Part shown: piece after piece, positions 60,201 to 64,000 of the stretch | Position numbering within the stretch: the first letter of the stretch is position 1 | How the letters are laid out: every line of letters starts with the position of its first letter | Notes under the pieces: generated by a model | Told to the model about the DNA's origin: nothing | The model's input: only the letters and a program-made list of their open reading frames with translations | The model's database searches: none | DNA from: Hyperoodon ampullatus | Taxonomy: Eukaryota > Chordata > Mammalia > Artiodactyla > Ziphiidae | DNA: 64,000 nt | NCBI GenBank assembly: GCA_949752795.1 | Contig: OX457071.1 | Location: 25,962,800-26,026,799, forward strand | Reading direction: 5' to 3' | Program-made: the position numbers and the translations under genes

Positions 60201-61007
60201 TTTTTGATTTCCTCTTTGATTTCTTCAGTGATCTCTTGGTTATTTGGTAACATATTGTTTAGCCTCCATGTGTTTGTGTTTTTTACGTTTTTTTCCCTGT
60301 AATTCATTTCTAATCTCATAGTGTTATAGTCAGAAAAGATGCCTGATATGATTTCAGTTTTCTTAAATTTACTGAGGCTTGATTTGTGACCCAAGTTGTG
60401 ATCTATCCTGGAGAATGTTCTGTGAGCACTTGAGAAGAAAGTGTAATCTGCTGTTTTGGGATGGAATGTCCTATAAATATCAATTAAATCTGTCTGCTCT
60501 ATTGTGTCATTTGAAGCTTCTGTTTCCTTATTTATTTTCATTTTGGATGATCTGTCCATTCGTGTAAGTGAGGTGTTAAATTTCCCCACTGTTATTGTGT
60601 TACTGTCGATTTCCTCTTTTATAGCTGTTAGCAGTTGCCTTATGTATTGAGGTGCTCCTCTGTTGGGTGCCTATATATTTATAATTGTTATATCATCTTC
60701 TTGGATTGATTTCTTGATCATTATGTAGTGTCCTTCCTTGTTTCTTGTAACATTGTTTAAAGTCTATTTTATCTGATGTGAGTATTGCTACTCCAGCTTT
60801 CTTTAGATTTCCATTTGCATGGACTATCTTTTTCCATCCCCTCACTTTCAGTCTGTATGTGTCCCTAGGTCTGAAGTGGGTGTCTTGTAGACAGCATATA
60901 TACAGGTCTTGTTTCTGTATCCATTCAGCCAGTCTATGTCTTTTGGTTGGAGCGTTTAATCCATTCACGTTTAAGGTAATTATCGATATGTATGTTCCTA
61001 TGACCAT
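57219..61007 (-). pseudogene. L1 ORF2 (endonuclease / reverse transcriptase), frameshifted
   Basis: ORF2p nicks target DNA with an N-terminal AP-like endonuclease and copies RNA by target-primed reverse transcription. The copy starts at MVIGTYISIITLNVNGLNAP (ATG at 61007) and ends at a stop at 57219. The endonuclease N-terminus is open to about 60693 and resumes in another frame at 60053-60589 ([27 protein letters not shown]). The reverse transcriptase core is the longest open piece, 58834-59406 (190 codons). It has [41 protein letters not shown] and the catalytic FADD at residues 164-167 (58906-58917). The thumb and C-terminal parts lie at 58233-58651 and 57314-57911. At least four frame breaks separate these, so no full protein can be made. 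ORF1 is just upstream, the normal bicistronic L1 order. Confidence 0.93.
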
Positions 61008-61075
61008 TTTCTTAGTTGTTTTGGCTTTGTTTTTGTAGGTCCTTTTCTTCTCTTGTGTTTCCTACTTAGAGAAGT

Positions 61076-61972
61076 TCCTTTAGCCTTTGTTGTAGAACTG
61101 GTTTGGTGGTGCTGAATCCTCTTAGCTTTTGCTTGTCTGTAAAGCTTTTGATTTCTCCATCGAATCTGAATGAGATCCTTGCCTAGTAGAGTAATCTTGG
61201 TTGTAGGTTCTTTCCTTTCATCACTTTAAGTATTTCATGCCACTCCCTTCCGGTTTTTGGAGTTTCTGCTGAGAAATAAGCTGTTAACCTTATGGGAGTT
61301 CCCTTGTATGTTATTTGTCATTTTTCCCTTGCTGCTTTCAGTAATTTTTCTTTGTCTTTAATTTTTGCCAATTTGATTATTATGTGTCTCGCCTTGTTTC
61401 TCCTTGGGTTTATCCTGTATGGGACTCTCTGTGCTTCCTGGACTTGGTTGGCTATTTTGTTTCCCATGTTAGGGAAGTTTTCGACTGTAACCTCTTCAAA
61501 TATTTTCTCGGGTCCTTTCTCTCTTTCTTCTCCTTCTGGGACCCCTATAATGTGAATGTTGTTGCATTTAATGTTTTCCCAGCGGTCTCTTAGGCTGTCC
61601 TCATTTTTTTTTCATTCTTTTTTGTTTATTCGTTTCCGCAGCAGTGAATCCCACCATTCTGTCTTCCAGGTCACTTATCTGTTCTTCCGCCTCAGTTATT
61701 CTGCTATTTATTCTGTCTAGTGTATTTTTCATTTCAGCTATTGTATTGTTCATGTCTGTTTGTTTGTTCTTTAATTCTTCTAGGTCTTTGTTAAACATTT
61801 CTTGCATCTTCTCAGTCTTTGCCTCGATTCTTTTTCCGAGGTCCTGGATCATCTTCACTATTATTATTCTGAATTCTTTTTCTGGAAGGTTGCCTATCTC
61901 CACTTCATGTAGTTGTTTTTCTGGTGTTTTATCTTGTTCCTTCATTTGGTACATAGCCCTCTGTCTTTTCAT
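61076..61972 (-). pseudogene. L1 ORF1 (RNA-binding coiled-coil protein), one frameshift
   Basis: ORF1p is the trimeric nucleic-acid chaperone that coats L1 RNA. The start is set at the ATG at 61970-61972 ([20 protein letters not shown]). The 5' UTR before it reads in frame from a non-L1 start, so the longer frame to 62137 is not the natural protein. The first 123 codons contain a coiled-coil with regular I/L spacing ([40 protein letters not shown]). A stop near 61601, in a T-rich run, ends that frame. The RRM and C-terminal domain continue in another frame to a stop at 61076. Total span 897 bp, shorter than the roughly 338 codons of human ORF1p. Confidence 0.88.
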
Positions 61973-63029
61973 CTTGTCTATCTTTTTGCGAATGTGGTTT
62001 TTTTCCCACAGGCTGCAGGATTGTAGTTCTTCTTGCTCTGCTGTCTGCCCTCTATATAATGCTATTTTGATTACTGTAGCTCTGTAGTATAGTCTGAAGT
62101 CTGGGAGGGTGATCCCTCCAGCTTTTTTTTTTCCCAAGATTGCTTTGGCAATTCAGGGTCATTTATGGTTCCATATGAATTTTAGGATTATTGTATTTCT
62201 GTGGAAAATGTCACGGGTTTTTTTTAATAAGGATTGCATTCAATCTGTAGATTGCTTTGGGTAGTATTACCATTTTAACAGTATTAGCTCTTCTGATCCA
62301 AGAACATAGGATATCTTCCATTTCTTTGTATCATCTTCAGCTTCCTTCATCAGTGTTTTATAGTTTTCAGAGTATAGGTCTTTCACCTCCTTGGTTAAGT
62401 TTTTCCCAGGTATTTTGTTCTTTTTGTTGCAATTACAATGGGATTGTTTTTTTACTTTCTCTTTCTGATAGTTTATTATTAGTATGTAAAGAGCAACAGA
62501 TTTCTGTATACTAATTTTGTATTCTGCAACTTTGCTGAGTTCATTTATTCTAGTAGTTTTTTTGGTGGAGACTTTAGAGTTTTCTATATAAAGTATTATG
62601 TATCTGCAAATAGTGACAGTTTTATTCCTTTCCTTCCAATTTGGATGACTTTTATTTCTTTTTCTTGTCTGATTGTTGTGGTTAGGACTTCCAATACTAT
62701 GTTAAATAGAAGTGGCGAGAGTGGGCATCCTTGTCTTGTCCCTGAATTTAGAGGAAAGGCTTTCAGCTTTTCACCCTTGAGTATCATGTTAGCTGTGGAC
62801 TTGTCATAAATGGCCTTTATTATGTTGAGATATATCCCCTCTGTACCTGCTTTGATGAGACTTTTTATCCTGAATGTATATTGAATTTTGTTAGATGCTT
62901 TTTCTGTATATATTGAGATGATTGTGTGAATGTTATCCTTCCTTTTGTTAGCGTTGTATATCATGTTGATTGATTTGAGAATATTGAACCATCCTTGCAT
63001 CCCTGGAATAAATCCAATTTTATCATGGG

Positions 63030-63500
63030 CTTTCATCATAAAGTGGTAAGTGACTGGTGTAGGCAGTCAGGAATTTGCTGTACGATATTGGGCAGCTAAC
63101 AGAATCAGTAGAAGGTCTTGAGAAACACACTTGGGACCAATTTTTCAGGAGCAACTCATGAAACAGCACTGAAGAACTGGCCTGAGGAGAACATTCACTA
63201 CTATGGTATGGCCTCTGATGCCCTCTCAACCCCTCTTGGCTCCTGCAAAATCAGTTAGCCACACAGAGCCTGTTCACTCAGGTGGTTTAGTTCTGAATCT
63301 TAAGATTCATGCAGCTGCATGTAATTGGCTGAATATAGGTAGGATGGCTGTGGCCCATCTCCAAGGGGTGCTGGGCAAGTGGGGTTTCTGAATTCCACTG
63401 TATGAAGGTGGGTTAAAATTGGTAATGTGGTAAGCTGTTAATATATAGGATGAATATTCAAAAGGGTTTAGGTATCACAAATTATAGATATCCATTACAC
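63030..63500. other. Single-copy or very old DNA
   Basis: Immediately after the truncated L1 5' end; no family recognised. Confidence 0.4.
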
Positions 63501-63504
63501 CTTT

Positions 63505-63659
63505 TGTCCTTCTTATAAGTTGCAAATATTTTTCTCTAGTGTATGTTTTGGCTTTGTTTATATCTCCTGTCATATAATCACAAAAAAAGATACATATGAG
63601 AAAATTATGTTTCTCTCCCTTTATGGCTTCTAGGTTTTCTTTGTTTAAGAAGTTCTCTA
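63505..63659 (-). mobile_element. Old L1 fragment
   Basis: TTGCAAATATTTTTCTCTAG, TTTTGGCTTTGTTTATATC and GGTTTTCTTTGTTTAAGAAG resemble reverse-complement L1M ORF2. Modest evidence. Confidence 0.5.
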
Positions 63660-64000
63660 GGGCTTCCCTGGTGGCGCAGTGGTGGGAAGTCTGCCTGCCG
63701 ATTCGGGAGACACGGGTTCAGGCCCTGGGCCCGGTGGGGGTTGGCCCACGTGCCGCGGAGCGGCAGAGCCCGTGCGCCACGGCTGTGGAGCCTGCACTCT
63801 GTGGCCCGTGAGCCACGGCTGCTGAGGCCTGTGTTCCTGGAGCCCATGCTCTGCGGCAGGGAAGGCCGCCTCGGTGGGGGGCCTGCGTGCCACAGAGTGG
63901 AGTGGCCCCAGCTCACCGTGCGTAGGGGGGGCCCATGCGCAGCGGCAGGGGCGCAGCTCAGCCAAGGATAAATTAATTAATTAAAACAACAACAACAACA
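63660..64000 (+). mobile_element. Long CHR SINE variant, unusually G-rich; tail at window edge
   Basis: Head GGGCTTCCCTGGTGGCGCAG, B-box-like GGTTCAGGCCC (normally GGTTCGAGCCC), and long-form length to CAGCTCAGCCAAGGATAAAT, then (AATT)n and (CAA)n tail. Many positions that are A in the other long copies are G here (for example CTGCGGCAGGG for CCACAACAAGA). The 3' target duplication is beyond the window. Confidence 0.88.

Larger units (their letters stand above)
56995..62054 (-). mobile_element. Younger, nearly full-length L1 inserted in older L1
   Basis: A 5.06-kb insertion with 3' UTR (56995-57218), ORF2 (57219-61007), inter-ORF spacer, ORF1 (61076-61972) and about 80 bp of 5' UTR, truncated at 62054. 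It is flanked by the 10-bp duplication TATAATGCTA at 56985-56994 and 62055-62064. The insertion restores exactly to the older L1 when removed. Both ORFs carry frame disruptions, so it is not autonomous now. Confidence 0.95.
55420..63029 (-). mobile_element. Older L1 split in two by a younger L1
   Basis: The left part 55420-56994 is 3' UTR and ORF2 C-terminus. The right part 62055-63029 resumes at exactly the next ORF2 position (left ends GTGCCAGTATAATGCTA; right continues ATTTTGATTACTGTAGCTCT) and reaches the RT region: [31 protein letters not shown] and LSLFAD between 62596 and 63039. Stops and shifts throughout. It is 5' truncated at about 63029. It also carries a truncated CHR SINE (56537-56626) and a poly(T) insertion (56763-56784). 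Confidence 0.93.

Noticed and set aside
59872..61555. Hydrophobic plus-strand frames resembling membrane proteins (for example 61292-61555, 60778-61038)
   Set aside because: Antisense of L1 ORF1/ORF2; A-rich coding DNA read backwards gives Phe/Leu/Ile-rich peptides.
61644..62087. 147-codon serine/leucine-rich plus-strand frame
   Set aside because: Exact antisense of the L1 ORF1 coiled-coil.
61973..62137. N-terminal extension of the ORF1 frame
   Set aside because: It crosses the L1 5' end into the older L1 ([14 protein letters not shown] is ORF2 sequence of the host L1), so the fusion is a by-product of the insertion.
63605..63971. Three overlapping 71-103 codon frames near the window end
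   Set aside because: All lie in the G-rich long CHR SINE; no domain.

Overview
The window reads as intergenic mammalian DNA, almost certainly from a cetacean. The organism call rests on repeats. At least a dozen copies belong to the tRNA-derived CHR SINE family (short, 200-220 bp, and long, 310-350 bp, forms; heads beginning GGGCTTCCCTGGTGGCGCAG with A-box and B-box-like motifs). The L1 copies have the 3' UTR type I associate with whales and dolphins. I see no BovB or Bov-tA elements of the ruminant type. No intact protein-coding gene is visible. Every long open frame is either L1 ORF1/ORF2, SINE-derived, or a chance frame. The only host-gene-derived sequence I recognise is a decayed TRIAP1-like retrocopy on the minus strand near 17.0 kb, sitting in a small CpG-dense patch.

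Layout. 0-4 kb: several minus-strand L1 pieces (one with its 5' UTR fused directly to late ORF2), two CHR SINEs and an inverted repeat around an old L1 fragment. 4-8.2 kb: largely ancient DNA with a MER5-like hAT remnant, a probable ERVL-type internal region and a short young L1 3' end. 8.2-18.2 kb: mostly single-copy DNA with MIR pieces, an old L1 3' end, microsatellites, the TRIAP1 retrocopy and one SINE. 18.2-24.8 kb: a minus-strand L1 with TG/TA microsatellites, single-copy DNA, a hAT-Charlie transposase remnant and L2/LTR fragments. 24.8-30.8 kb: one ancient plus-strand L1 broken up by two younger L1s and several CHR SINEs. 30.8-36.4 kb: ERVL-like remnants and a long minus-strand L1 ORF2 with a SINE in it. 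36.4-45.7 kb: single-copy DNA, MIR/L2 remnants, an MLT1-type LTR and a head-to-head SINE pair. 45.7-49.9 kb: another nested plus-strand L1 and a second tight head-to-head SINE pair. 49.9-55.4 kb: repeat-poor DNA. 55.4-63.0 kb: an older minus-strand L1 split by a nearly full-length younger L1 (56995-62054) with a matching 10-bp target duplication. 63.0-64 kb: a short spacer, an old L1 piece and an unusual G-rich long-CHR SINE that runs to the window edge.

There is no operon or pathway to describe. The functional story is waves of L1-driven retrotransposition, in which the L1s supplied the machinery and the SINEs and the TRIAP1 transcript were copied by it. I found no convincing undescribed biological system. 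The best leads are the nested-insertion record, the chimeric L1 with its own 5' UTR, the head-to-head SINE pairs, the A-to-G-biased terminal SINE, a short miRNA-sized hairpin at 40.6 kb and the CpG-retaining retrocopy. Repeat family names come from recognising sequence patterns by eye. Boundaries without stated target duplications are good to roughly 10-30 bp.
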